Source of the DNA: a virus
Virus record (IMG/VR): IMGVR_UViG_3300020182_000008
Span: 62,001 to 126,000 of that record
Length of the DNA: 64,000 nucleotides
Strand: one strand, 5' to 3'
How positions within the stretch are numbered: position 1 is the first letter of the stretch; each line of letters begins with the position of its first letter. This document shows, in pieces, positions 41,750 to 48,843 of this stretch. The position numbers and the translations under genes were made by a program. The notes beneath the pieces were generated by a model. It saw only the letters and a program-made list of their open reading frames with translations. It searched no databases and was not told the origin of the DNA.

Positions 41750-41876
41750 GTTAATCATTATATTTAGTTTTTCAGTAGCCGCAGTAGGTTACTTAGTTGT
41801 ATCTACAAGAAATAAAATAAAACAGCCAGGATGCTGTGGACAAAATTGTAATTGCCATGAAAATAAGTCAAGTTAA
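41742..41876 (+). CDS. 44-aa membrane peptide with Cys-rich tail (FeoB-associated-like)
   Basis: ATG overlaps the cupin gene end by 8 nt; TAA at 41874-41876. One N-terminal membrane helix (MLELIIIFSFSVAAVGYLVV), then STRNKIKQPGCCGQNCNCHE with four cysteines. This is the layout of FeoB-associated Cys-rich membrane proteins (PF12669). Could bind iron or zinc at the inner membrane. Its own 3' end overlaps the next gene's start by 20 nt. Confidence 0.5.
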   Translation: MLELIIIFSFSVAAVGYLVVSTRNKIKQPGCCGQNCNCHENKSS

Positions 41877-42666
41877 AGAAGTACTTAATTCAATATTTGA
41901 AGAGGACGAAAGTCTAAAATACGCTTTAGCTACTAACCTAGCTAAATATGGTCGTCCTCAATCTAAAAAATCAGATCAACCTTCTAAACTAACTAAAGGT
42001 TTAGAGAAGGGTAGAGAAAAATACGTTAAAGATTTAAAGAAATCTATGTCTGAATTAGATGATAGTGGTTTAAGCAAAGGATATCTTGAAGCTAGAAAAC
42101 TTATTGATAATTTAAGAGCAACTACATTCAGAAAACTAAATGACGACGAATTAGAAGAGTTTAGAAAAACAATTGCGGATGCGTTTGATTTTGATTTAAA
42201 AGAAGGTTTAAGTGAAGATAAGGCAGATGCTACGAGATGGTTTAGTAATCTAAAATATTTCTATCAAAAAGCATTTAGAGAGTTAAAAGGTGAAGATAGA
42301 GAAACGTACAAACAGTTAGCTAAAGATTTCTTTTCTAAATTAGAAATAGACGATAAAGTACGTCCTGTAGGCTTAGACGAAGACGAAGGCACATTAAATA
42401 AAATAGCAGATATGCTATCTCGTAAATTTGACGATTTACGTTTTGATGTAAACACAATGGCTGATCGTATTGATGTTCGTGGCTCACAACAAGATTTAAT
42501 GAATTTTGGAACTGAATTATCGGGTAAAAAAATATTCGACTATGAAGTGTTCCATACAGATGATGACGATAGAGGAGAAATAGTTCGCATTGTTAAATCA
42601 GATTCTATATCTAGAGGTGGTGTAAACGAAGAAGAAAAAAAAAAGCTGACCGCTGCCTTAGAATAG
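41857..42666 (+). CDS. tagged helical protein, 0-frame product (269 aa)
   Basis: From the ATG at 41857, leader MKISQVKEVLNSIFEEDESL; a start at 41836 would add seven residues with no leader logic. Lys-rich helical region 25-130, a domain with DATRWFSNLKYFYQKAFREL (about 125-160), then an alpha/beta part with MADRIDVRGSQQDLMNFGT and EIVRIVKSDSISRGG. The 0-frame ends shortly after a ten-A run with KLTAALE. A -1 shift there would append a conserved basic domain (see 42639 and 42645). Function unknown; internal head protein suspected. Confidence 0.6.
   Translation: MKISQVKEVLNSIFEEDESLKYALATNLAKYGRPQSKKSDQPSKLTKGLEKGREKYVKDLKKSMSELDDSGLSKGYLEARKLIDNLRATTFRKLNDDELEEFRKTIADAFDFDLKEGLSEDKADATRWFSNLKYFYQKAFRELKGEDRETYKQLAKDFFSKLEIDDKVRPVGLDEDEGTLNKIADMLSRKFDDLRFDVNTMADRIDVRGSQQDLMNFGTELSGKKIFDYEVFHTDDDDRGEIVRIVKSDSISRGGVNEEEKKKLTAALE
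42639..42645 (+). promoter_or_regulatory. putative -1 ribosomal frameshift heptamer A AAA AAG
   Basis: In frame 0 the codons are AAA-AAA-AAG (42637-42645) within an A10 run (42635-42644). The heptamer at 42639-42645 is the same as the slippery sequence of E. coli dnaX. Slipping back one base continues into a 36-codon frame coding a conserved domain. An assembly or sequencing indel in the A-run would give the same picture. Confidence 0.5.
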
Positions 42667-42755
42667 CACGTAGAAAAATGCCACAATCATCTGCTTATCG
42701 TTCTGGATTGATCGTAAAATGTAGAAAAGGAATGATATGGAAAAAGGAGAAATAA
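42645..42755 (+). CDS. -1 frame extension: basic SAYxSG/VKCRK domain
   Basis: Reading from GCT at 42645 in the -1 frame gives ADRCLRIARRKMPQSSAYRSG, then LIVKCRKGMIWKKEK and TAA at 42753-42755. The pattern DxC...R.....SAYxSGxxVKCRK is a recurrent C-terminal domain in T4-like marine phage proteins. There is no start codon before its conserved DRC part (only an ATG at 42678 inside it), so it is most simply expressed as a fusion with the gene at 41857, giving about 299 aa. Overlaps the next gene by 19 nt. Confidence 0.55.
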   Translation, partial: ADRCLRIARRKMPQSSAYRSGLIVKCRKGMIWKKEK

Positions 42756-43009
42756 AAAAATTAATTCGAGAAGTCCTATTAAGCGAGAAAGAAACCTTAC
42801 GTACTTGGTTTTCTCGTAAAGGGTCGCCTGGTAAAAAAGGTGGTTGGGTTGATTGTAATTCTCCAATCCGTAAAGACGGCAAAATCACAGGTTACAAACC
42901 TTGTGGAAGACAAAAAGGCGAAAAACGAGCAAAATACCCATCTTGTAGACCTACACCAGCGGGGTGTAAAGACAAAGGTAAAGGTAAATCATGGGGAAAA
43001 AAGAAATGA
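42737..43009 (+). CDS. tagged small basic protein, DUF6321-like (90 aa)
   Basis: Leader MEKGEIKKLIREVLLSEKE, followed by LRTWFSRKGSPGKKGGWVDC, SPIRKDGKITGYKPCGRQKG and YPSCRPTPAGCKDKGKGKS. This is the Gly/Lys/Cys-rich DUF6321-type domain, known from phage and some cellular proteins, function unknown. Four cysteines may bind zinc; the high charge suggests DNA binding. Overlaps the lipoprotein gene by four bases. Confidence 0.7.
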   Translation: MEKGEIKKLIREVLLSEKETLRTWFSRKGSPGKKGGWVDCNSPIRKDGKITGYKPCGRQKGEKRAKYPSCRPTPAGCKDKGKGKSWGKKK

Positions 43010-43530
43010 GATATTTAATAGTTTTATTGGCATTTTCATTAATGAGCTGTGGCTCATTCACACACACTTCGTATCGTGTTGAAAGCGTATTAGCAATTAC
43101 CGAAAAAGGTGATACAATTGCTGTACCATTACGCGAATTTGAAAGACAAAAGTATAACACTTATACAAGATTTAACTACAATAACAACTGGTACTGGAAC
43201 AACTGGCGCTACGATTTTAATTGGAGATGGCAACAACCCTTCTTTGCTTACCCAAATCAATTTTGGTGGGGTAATAATCTTCGCTATACTAATCCTAGCA
43301 GGGGTTATCGCGCACCTAGTAGACCGCAGGTTAAACCACAAACAAGACCACGGACAAGACCTCAAAGACCAAGAGTAGCTACACCTAGAGGTAGCAGATC
43401 AGAATATACCCCTAGAACACCTCAACGCATTCAACGAAATACAACCCCAACTAGAACAAGAACTACACCAAATGTGCAAACACGTGTAAATGTAGGTCGC
43501 AACTCTAGTGGAGGTAGACGAAATAATTAA
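43006..43530 (+). CDS. predicted lipoprotein, Arg/Pro/Asn-rich (174 aa)
   Basis: From the ATG at 43006 (ATGA overlap); an ATG at 42991 would add five residues. Signal peptide MRYLIVLLAFSLMSC with lipobox and C15. A short beta region (SVLAITEKGDTIAVPL) is followed by an aromatic stretch of Trp/Asn/Tyr (NNNWYWNNWRYDFNWRW, about 62-78) and a basic Pro/Arg/Thr-rich disordered tail. Resembles small Bacteroidota surface lipoproteins. Could be an o-spanin or adhesion/exclusion factor; not assignable. Confidence 0.6.
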   Translation: MRYLIVLLAFSLMSCGSFTHTSYRVESVLAITEKGDTIAVPLREFERQKYNTYTRFNYNNNWYWNNWRYDFNWRWQQPFFAYPNQFWWGNNLRYTNPSRGYRAPSRPQVKPQTRPRTRPQRPRVATPRGSRSEYTPRTPQRIQRNTTPTRTRTTPNVQTRVNVGRNSSGGRRNN

Positions 43531-43538
43531 TATTTATA
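43528..43538 (+). promoter_or_regulatory. late promoter box TAATATTTATA
   Basis: TAATATTTATA starting at the stop codon region of the lipoprotein gene and 16 nt before the ATG at 43555. Confidence 0.55.
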
Positions 43539-43554
43539 TTAAAATATACCTACA

Positions 43555-44568
43555 ATGGATAACTTCAACTTAAAAATTTTCATCAACGAAAATAACCTTG
43601 GTGCTTATTCTAAACTAGAAGGCCAAAAACGCGACATTGATGGAGACGGAGATATAGATTCAGACGATTACAGGGCTGCAAAAGATGCTGCTATTAAAAA
43701 AGCAACTGGTAAAACCGAAGCCATCGCTGACCCAGATTCACTTACCTCAATCATTATGGGAGGTTTAGCCGCGGTTGGTGCTGTTAAAGCATTACCTAAA
43801 CTAGTTGATCTATTAGGAGACGAGACTGGAGATATCACTGTCGATAGCTTAAAAAAAGCATTGTCTAAAAAAGATACAAACGAGGCATCTAAAGAAGAAG
43901 AAGAAACATTCCATAAAAAATTAGATACTTTAGTTCACAAAACATTTGGTCCAAGCAGTGATGAAAAGGACATGAAAGAAGATAGATTTGTAGCTTCATC
44001 TATGGAAGATCTAGAGCAAGTAATCAGAAATCTAGCCCATACTGCTAACATATCAGAAGACGAAGCATTAGAAATGGCTATTAAAAAGCTAGAAAATATG
44101 CTAGATGGTAGAGATGATATGGATGAAGATTTAGACGTAGGACATCAGGATGATGAACCAAACATGTTAAAGAAAAAAATGTATAGAGCAGCTAAAATGG
44201 CAGCTATGTTATACAAAGAACTAGACAAATTTGATTCATTACCTAACGAAGTTGACTTCCCAGATTGGTGGCAAGCTAAATTAACCAAAGCAGCTGACTA
44301 TTTAAACTCAGCATTCGATTATCTAGATGGCGAACAACAAACAGCTAAGCTAGATGCTATGGGTGAAGAAGTAGAGGAAATGAAAAACCCAGGATATTCT
44401 TCATCTAGCCAGAAAAACCAATATGCTAACAGAGTATCTAGACCAACTAAATTTGGTAATGCTCCTGAATTAGATAAAGAATTAGGAGATACAGCTCAAA
44501 GAGCAATGGATATTCTAAAAAGAAAAGGATTAGCTGAAGACAACATCAAACTCTCAGACGCACTTTAA
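43555..44568 (+). CDS. tagged structural protein with EF-hand/dockerin-like loop (337 aa)
   Basis: Leader MDNFNLKIFINENNLGAYSK, then a calcium-loop sequence RDIDGDGDIDSDDYRAAKDA (28-45) fitting DxDxDGxIxxxD. A hydrophobic segment SIIMGGLAAVGAVKALPKLV (about 65-85) and several acidic helical regions follow. The C-terminus has KKKMYRAAKMAAMLYKELDK and FPDWWQAKLTKAADYLNSAF, a conserved module of T4-like marine phage proteins. Late box upstream; likely virion-associated. Confidence 0.6.
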   Translation: MDNFNLKIFINENNLGAYSKLEGQKRDIDGDGDIDSDDYRAAKDAAIKKATGKTEAIADPDSLTSIIMGGLAAVGAVKALPKLVDLLGDETGDITVDSLKKALSKKDTNEASKEEEETFHKKLDTLVHKTFGPSSDEKDMKEDRFVASSMEDLEQVIRNLAHTANISEDEALEMAIKKLENMLDGRDDMDEDLDVGHQDDEPNMLKKKMYRAAKMAAMLYKELDKFDSLPNEVDFPDWWQAKLTKAADYLNSAFDYLDGEQQTAKLDAMGEEVEEMKNPGYSSSSQKNQYANRVSRPTKFGNAPELDKELGDTAQRAMDILKRKGLAEDNIKLSDAL

Positions 44569-46172
44569 TGAATAGCAAACAATTAATACAACTTTTAGAG
44601 CAAGAAGTAGAAGACTTCATGCAAACTCAAGCCGAAAAGATCGTTAAATTCGAAGACGATCCTAAGGAATACATTCTACAAAAATATCCTTCACTAAAGG
44701 CTACTCTAGAAGATTTAATGACAAATAGTTTTGACGAGTACATTACTGGAATCTATGTAATGGCTCCTAAACCAACTACATTCAAAATATTACTTCACAA
44801 TGGTCAACATTTTTTCCTTATCTATGCTAGAGATTCTTACATAGCAAAAATACAAGGAAAAAAATATTACCTACTTAACTTAGGTGAAGAAGAATATGCT
44901 ATTAAAGCAATAGCAGATCTACTTACAATGGGTATGCCTCCTGGAGCAAAAGGACCAGAAGGTGAAGAAGAAAATGATACGACAGCAGGCGCAGATGAAA
45001 CACCAGATGAGGCACCAGCTGACGATGCAGGAGGAGACGATGAAGAATTGGCTGAAACTAAAGAGGAAACTAAGGAAGAAAAGCCAAAACGTAAAACTCC
45101 ACTTAAGTTTAAGATTTTAAAAGAGGACATAGAAAAAAAAAAGTCACCTCTTAAATTTAAAATTTTAAAAGAAGCCCTATCTCCCGAGGCTCAACAAGCA
45201 AAAGACATTCTAAAACAAAACTTTGATCTAGAAGATAAAAATTTTCTAGAAATGACATCTACTAGTTTTAAAGTTTTAATGGACAATAGCGAACGTAGAG
45301 ATTTCCTTAAAAAAGCATCTGAACTAGACGATTTTGAATTTGAATTAAAAGGTGCTTCTGTAGGTAGATTAAAATATCAACCTGAAGATCAAGCTAAACC
45401 TATCTTAATTTATGCTAAACCAGCAAATGTTCAAGGTTTAGGTTCAGCAGGTAAACAAAACGAGGATAATTTCATTAGAAATATTAATGAAAAAATAGCA
45501 GAGGCTGGAGGATCAGCAGATATTGATATTGTTGCCCCAAACTCCGAAACATTAACTACTAAAGGTATAACTGAAGTAAGAGATTCTTCAACAGCAGGTG
45601 CTGGTAAAGGAGACAAATCAGATGCTCAATTTTTAGCGGACGGTAAAGTACTCCAAAACATATCTTTAAAACAAGCCGAAGGATTTAGATGGGCTTCTGT
45701 AAAATCGGACCCTGAATTTGCTCCTTTTATTAAAACATTCATTGATAAAGCCTTGGCTGGTAACATAAAGGGTCTTAAATTAGAACGTAATACAGAAGTA
45801 GCAGGAGAAAAATATCTCATGTTTAACGATGAAGGTGAAAGAATCACCTTAGTTGTTATAGATGACTTCCCAGAAGGATTCGAAGAAAGAGTAGTATTTG
45901 GACCTGAAACACCCAAAACAGTAGTAGTAGGTGGTACTTTCAGTAAAGACGATAAAGATTTTAAATTAAATGGTAATAAAATTACTGTTCAAGCTGCTGG
46001 GATCTATAGAACACTAGAAGACATTGAAAAAACAGGACAAGAACCTGTATTTGTTATAGCACAACACGCTAAAATGTCTTATGGTTTAGATTTTAGAATC
46101 TTCCCAGCTAATAAAGCAAAATTAGGTCCTAGATCTAGAGGGGTAAAATTATCATATAACGACGTAGTATAA
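44568..46172 (+). CDS. tagged protein with duplicated PLKFKILKE motif and nuclease-like C-terminus (534 aa)
   Basis: Starts MNSKQLIQLLEQEVEDFMQT. Residues 1-130 form one domain; an acidic linker leads to two copies of PLKFKILKE (about 178-205). The C-terminal 320 residues contain NEDNFIRNINEKIAEAGG, KSDAQFLADGKVLQNISLKQ and RWASVKSDPEFAPFI. The E...D...SxK arrangement resembles a PD-(D/E)XK nuclease core, though this is tentative. Ends just before a strong terminator, so it closes the transcription unit. Confidence 0.5.
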   Translation: MNSKQLIQLLEQEVEDFMQTQAEKIVKFEDDPKEYILQKYPSLKATLEDLMTNSFDEYITGIYVMAPKPTTFKILLHNGQHFFLIYARDSYIAKIQGKKYYLLNLGEEEYAIKAIADLLTMGMPPGAKGPEGEEENDTTAGADETPDEAPADDAGGDDEELAETKEETKEEKPKRKTPLKFKILKEDIEKKKSPLKFKILKEALSPEAQQAKDILKQNFDLEDKNFLEMTSTSFKVLMDNSERRDFLKKASELDDFEFELKGASVGRLKYQPEDQAKPILIYAKPANVQGLGSAGKQNEDNFIRNINEKIAEAGGSADIDIVAPNSETLTTKGITEVRDSSTAGAGKGDKSDAQFLADGKVLQNISLKQAEGFRWASVKSDPEFAPFIKTFIDKALAGNIKGLKLERNTEVAGEKYLMFNDEGERITLVVIDDFPEGFEERVVFGPETPKTVVVGGTFSKDDKDFKLNGNKITVQAAGIYRTLEDIEKTGQEPVFVIAQHAKMSYGLDFRIFPANKAKLGPRSRGVKLSYNDVV

Positions 46173-46216
46173 CATTTAGACTGATTCATAGCCAGTCGAT
46201 TTTAAAAATTATATAG

Positions 46217-46254
46217 GAGCTGTGGCCCATTTATTGGAGCCACAGCTCTTTTTT
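46217..46254 (+). terminator. rho-independent terminator
   Basis: Perfect 10-bp stem GAGCTGTGGC (46217-46226) / GCCACAGCTC (46239-46248), 12-nt loop, then six Ts (46249-46254). Strongest terminator in the window; it ends the 39-46 kb late unit. Confidence 0.9.
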
Positions 46255-46264
46255 CGTATATTTA
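46233..46264 (+). promoter_or_regulatory. early-type promoter overlapping the terminator
   Basis: ATTG at 46233-46236 in the loop of the terminator, 20 nt, TATATTTA at 46257-46264 in TTCGTATATTTAAC. The FAD-protein ATG follows at 46284. Confidence 0.65.
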
Positions 46265-46283
46265 ACAGTTAAATAAATAGTAA

Positions 46284-47603
46284 ATGTCTAAAAACGTAGT
46301 AATTATTGGAGCAGGAGTAGCGGGTGTAAACGCTGCCACTAAACTAATTGACAACAATTTTAAAGGTAAAATCACCATCATTGATATGGGAAAAAACCCA
46401 TACGAAAGACCATACGAAGACGTAATGACCGGATTCTTAGGAGCAGGTGGTTGGTCTGATGGTAAATTAACTTACCATACAGCAATTGGTGGTCAACTCT
46501 CAAAGTACACAGGCGAAGATAAAGCCATGGAATTGATGGATCAGGTGATCACTAACTTTAAACGTTTTCACCCTAAACCAGAAGAAGTACAATGTTCAAA
46601 CCCAGTAGAAGAACCAGATTTTATTAAACCATACTTTGGTTTACGTTTGTTTCCTGTATGGCATGTAGGTACAGATTACCTACATGAGATAGGTAAAAAT
46701 TGGTACGATTTTCTAGTAGAAAATGGTGTAGAATTTCATTGGGAAACTAAAGTTACAGATATTGATTTTAAATTATCATTAATTACAATGCGTTCTGTAA
46801 AACCTGAATTTTCCCAAATGGATGATGATAATATTTTTTATGATCAACTTATATTTGGTGTAGGAAAATCAGGTATCGACTTTGGAAAACAACTAGCAGA
46901 AAAATATGAGCTACCTACTGAACCAAAATCAGTACAAATTGGGGTACGCTTTGAAGCACCACAAAAACACTTCCAAAAACTAATCGATGTATCATATGAT
47001 TTCAAACTTTATCGCAAATTTGAAGATGCTGGCGTATCGCTTCGCTCTTTTTGTACAAACAATAATGCAGCTTATGTGGCCGTAGAGCAAACATATGGAG
47101 ACCATAGTTACAATGGACACGCTAAGAAAGACGAGGCGTTTAGAAACGATATGACCAATTTTGGTATCTTAATGGAAATTAATGGTATTGAAAAACCATT
47201 TGACTGGTCAAGAAATGTAGTACAATCTGTAAACAAAGAAGGTACAGGTTTATATTATAGCCCATCTCGTAGACCATCAACCACATCTGAAGGTGTAGAT
47301 GTATCCGCTATTCAAATTAATAGCAAAGAGCTAGAAACCGTTAGAGAACAATTTGAAGGATACTTTCAATATATAGACGATTTTATTGCTGATATGAAAA
47401 AAGTATTCCCAACATTACAACACGATTGGGGTATTTACATACCCGAAGTTAAATATTTATCACCAGAACCATTAGTTAATTATAACAATTTAAGTCTAAC
47501 AAAGTATGAAAATGTCCACTTCGTCGGAGACGCTCTCTCAGCTCGAGGAATTACTGTCAGTGGAGCACAAGGAATCTACGTTGCCGAAGACCTTATCAAA
47601 TAA
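46284..47603 (+). CDS. FAD-dependent oxidoreductase
   Basis: 439 aa. N-terminal Rossmann VVIIGAGVAGVNAATKL (GxGxxG at 9-14) with an acidic end of strand 2 (IIDMG), a GAGGWSDGKLTYH segment contacting FAD, and the C-terminal FAD-closing motif VHFVGDALSARGITVSGAQG. The overall pattern (GWSDGKL, VGKSGIDFG) matches a family of FAD/NAD(P)-binding proteins found in bacteria and plastids; reaction unknown. It has its own early promoter, so it probably acts as an auxiliary metabolic gene during infection. The last 98 nt overlap another ORF. Confidence 0.75.
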   Translation: MSKNVVIIGAGVAGVNAATKLIDNNFKGKITIIDMGKNPYERPYEDVMTGFLGAGGWSDGKLTYHTAIGGQLSKYTGEDKAMELMDQVITNFKRFHPKPEEVQCSNPVEEPDFIKPYFGLRLFPVWHVGTDYLHEIGKNWYDFLVENGVEFHWETKVTDIDFKLSLITMRSVKPEFSQMDDDNIFYDQLIFGVGKSGIDFGKQLAEKYELPTEPKSVQIGVRFEAPQKHFQKLIDVSYDFKLYRKFEDAGVSLRSFCTNNNAAYVAVEQTYGDHSYNGHAKKDEAFRNDMTNFGILMEINGIEKPFDWSRNVVQSVNKEGTGLYYSPSRRPSTTSEGVDVSAIQINSKELETVREQFEGYFQYIDDFIADMKKVFPTLQHDWGIYIPEVKYLSPEPLVNYNNLSLTKYENVHFVGDALSARGITVSGAQGIYVAEDLIK

Positions 47604-47760
47604 GGAACTTGGCGATTTGTTAGAGGCTATTGATTTATATTTTCTAATGAATTATGATGTAATGTCTTTCTATGAGAAAGGTACACAAGATGAAATAAAA
47701 TTATTTTTAGATCTGCGTAGTGAGGTTTTAAGTAAATATAAAGGCCCGGTTCAAGCCTAA
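47506..47760 (+). CDS. small hypothetical protein, start uncertain (up to 84 aa)
   Basis: The frame from ATG 47506 overlaps the FAD gene by 98 nt. A TTG at 47581 gives 59 aa (start LPKTLSNKELGDLLEAIDLY) with a 23-nt overlap, more usual here. The unique part after 47603 (YFLMNYDVMSFYEKGTQDEI, KLFLDLRSEVLSKYKG) is helical. No family known. End coordinate is firm; start is not. Confidence 0.5.
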   Translation: MKMSTSSETLSQLEELLSVEHKESTLPKTLSNKELGDLLEAIDLYFLMNYDVMSFYEKGTQDEIKLFLDLRSEVLSKYKGPVQA

Positions 47761-47768
47761 TATTTATA
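47758..47768 (+). promoter_or_regulatory. late promoter box TAATATTTATA
   Basis: TAATATTTATA overlapping the preceding TAA, 24 nt before the ATG at 47793; no TTG 20 nt upstream. Confidence 0.5.
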
Positions 47769-47792
47769 TGTACAATAACAAAACCCTCTACA

Positions 47793-48113
47793 ATGGACGA
47801 AAACATAATACACGTTCTATTAACCTTGATTTCAGCACTTGGTAGTGTTGGGGCTTGGAGGTTCTATGAGACTAAATTAAAATCTAAAGCTGCTAGATTT
47901 CAAAATCCACAAAAGGCAAACGAAAACTTTATAGCTGATTTACAAGCTAGAGTAGCAAAATTAGAGACTTTATTAATCGAATCATCTGAAGAAAAAGATG
48001 AAATGCGTAACATTATTACGGGTTTATCCTCAGAGGTATCTGCTTTAAAGGTAAAAATAGAATATCTTGAAGAAGAAAATGCGTACCTTAAGGGAAAAAG
48101 ATCGCGAAAATAG
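47793..48113 (+). CDS. membrane-anchored coiled-coil protein (106 aa)
   Basis: N-terminal membrane helix (IIHVLLTLISALGSVGAWRF, about 5-24), then a basic patch and a long coiled coil (FIADLQARVAKLETLLIE; EVSALKVKIEYLEEENAYL) ending in KGKRSRK. The layout is that of an inner-membrane spanin or other lysis accessory, but no partner gene is adjacent. Late box upstream. Confidence 0.6.
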   Translation: MDENIIHVLLTLISALGSVGAWRFYETKLKSKAARFQNPQKANENFIADLQARVAKLETLLIESSEEKDEMRNIITGLSSEVSALKVKIEYLEEENAYLKGKRSRK

Positions 48114-48144
48114 TTGGATGTTTAAAAAAGCATTCGTATATTTA
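48113..48144 (+). promoter_or_regulatory. early-type promoter, GTTG-N20-TATATTTA
   Basis: GTTG at 48113-48116, 20 nt, TATATTTA at 48137-48144 in TTCGTATATTTACG; ATG at 48168. Drives a small gene and the NadR-like pair. Confidence 0.65.
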
Positions 48145-48167
48145 CGCCTAATTTAAATGTTATATAT

Positions 48168-48416
48168 ATGCCTAAAGTAAAAGAAGATTGGTCAACAAGA
48201 TCAATTACAACCCCCGAAGGAATTAAAATTACCTTTTTCAACAACAAACTTCACAATTGGAATGGTCCTGCTATAGTTTACAATGATGGCAGTAGAAGAA
48301 AATCTGAATACTATCTATATGGTATCCAAAGAACTAAAGACGATTGGTTAGAATTTAGACGAGATCGTAATGGTGTCCCTCCGGACAAGAATCCACAAGT
48401 ACAATCAAGATTTTAA
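48168..48416 (+). CDS. MORN-like small protein (82 aa)
   Basis: MPKVKEDWSTRSITTPEGIK, then LHNWNGPAIVYNDGSRRKSE with YYLYGIQRTKDDWLEFR. The H...GPA.....G....YYL.G pattern is a repeat widespread in phage proteins (MORN-like, one copy here). Function unknown. First gene of the operon with the nucleotidyltransferase. Confidence 0.6.
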   Translation: MPKVKEDWSTRSITTPEGIKITFFNNKLHNWNGPAIVYNDGSRRKSEYYLYGIQRTKDDWLEFRRDRNGVPPDKNPQVQSRF

Positions 48417-48417
48417 T

Positions 48418-48837
48418 ATGAGAAAAGCCGTTATAGTGAGTGGGTACTTCAACCCACTCCATAAGGGCCATCTAGAGTTATTTAGAACGGCCCGAGAATT
48501 TAGTGATGATTATTTAATTGTAATTGTAAATTCTGATTTACAAAGAGAATTAAAAGGTTCTAAAGAATTCCAAGACGAGAATGAAAGACTAGAAATAGTC
48601 AAATCAATCAAATACGTTAGCGAAGCAAGAATCTCACAAGATTTAGATAAAACACAATGCGAAACCCTAAGACAAATTTACAATGATTATGGTAAAATTT
48701 GGGACTTACATTTCGCAAATGGTGGTGATCAAGATAACAAATCTATACCAGAAAGCGTGGTTTGTGAAAAACTAGGTATTAAATTAATAGATGGGTTTGG
48801 TGATAAAATTCAAAGTAGTAGTTGGTTATTAAAATAG
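48418..48837 (+). CDS. cytidylyltransferase-family nucleotidyltransferase
   Basis: 139 aa from the ATG at 48418; the longer frame from 48370 would overlap the previous gene. KAVIVSGYFNPLHKGHLELF has the HxGH catalytic motif (HKGH near 15-18) and GxFxxxHxGH context; later LIVIVNSDLQREL and a short LDGFGDKIQSSSWLL end where an ISSTxxR is usual. Related to RfaE/HldE, TagD and NMN adenylyltransferases. Directly followed by a NadR-like kinase, so NMN adenylyltransferase is attractive but unproven. Confidence 0.75.
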   Translation: MRKAVIVSGYFNPLHKGHLELFRTAREFSDDYLIVIVNSDLQRELKGSKEFQDENERLEIVKSIKYVSEARISQDLDKTQCETLRQIYNDYGKIWDLHFANGGDQDNKSIPESVVCEKLGIKLIDGFGDKIQSSSWLLK

Positions 48838-48843
48838 TAAAGT

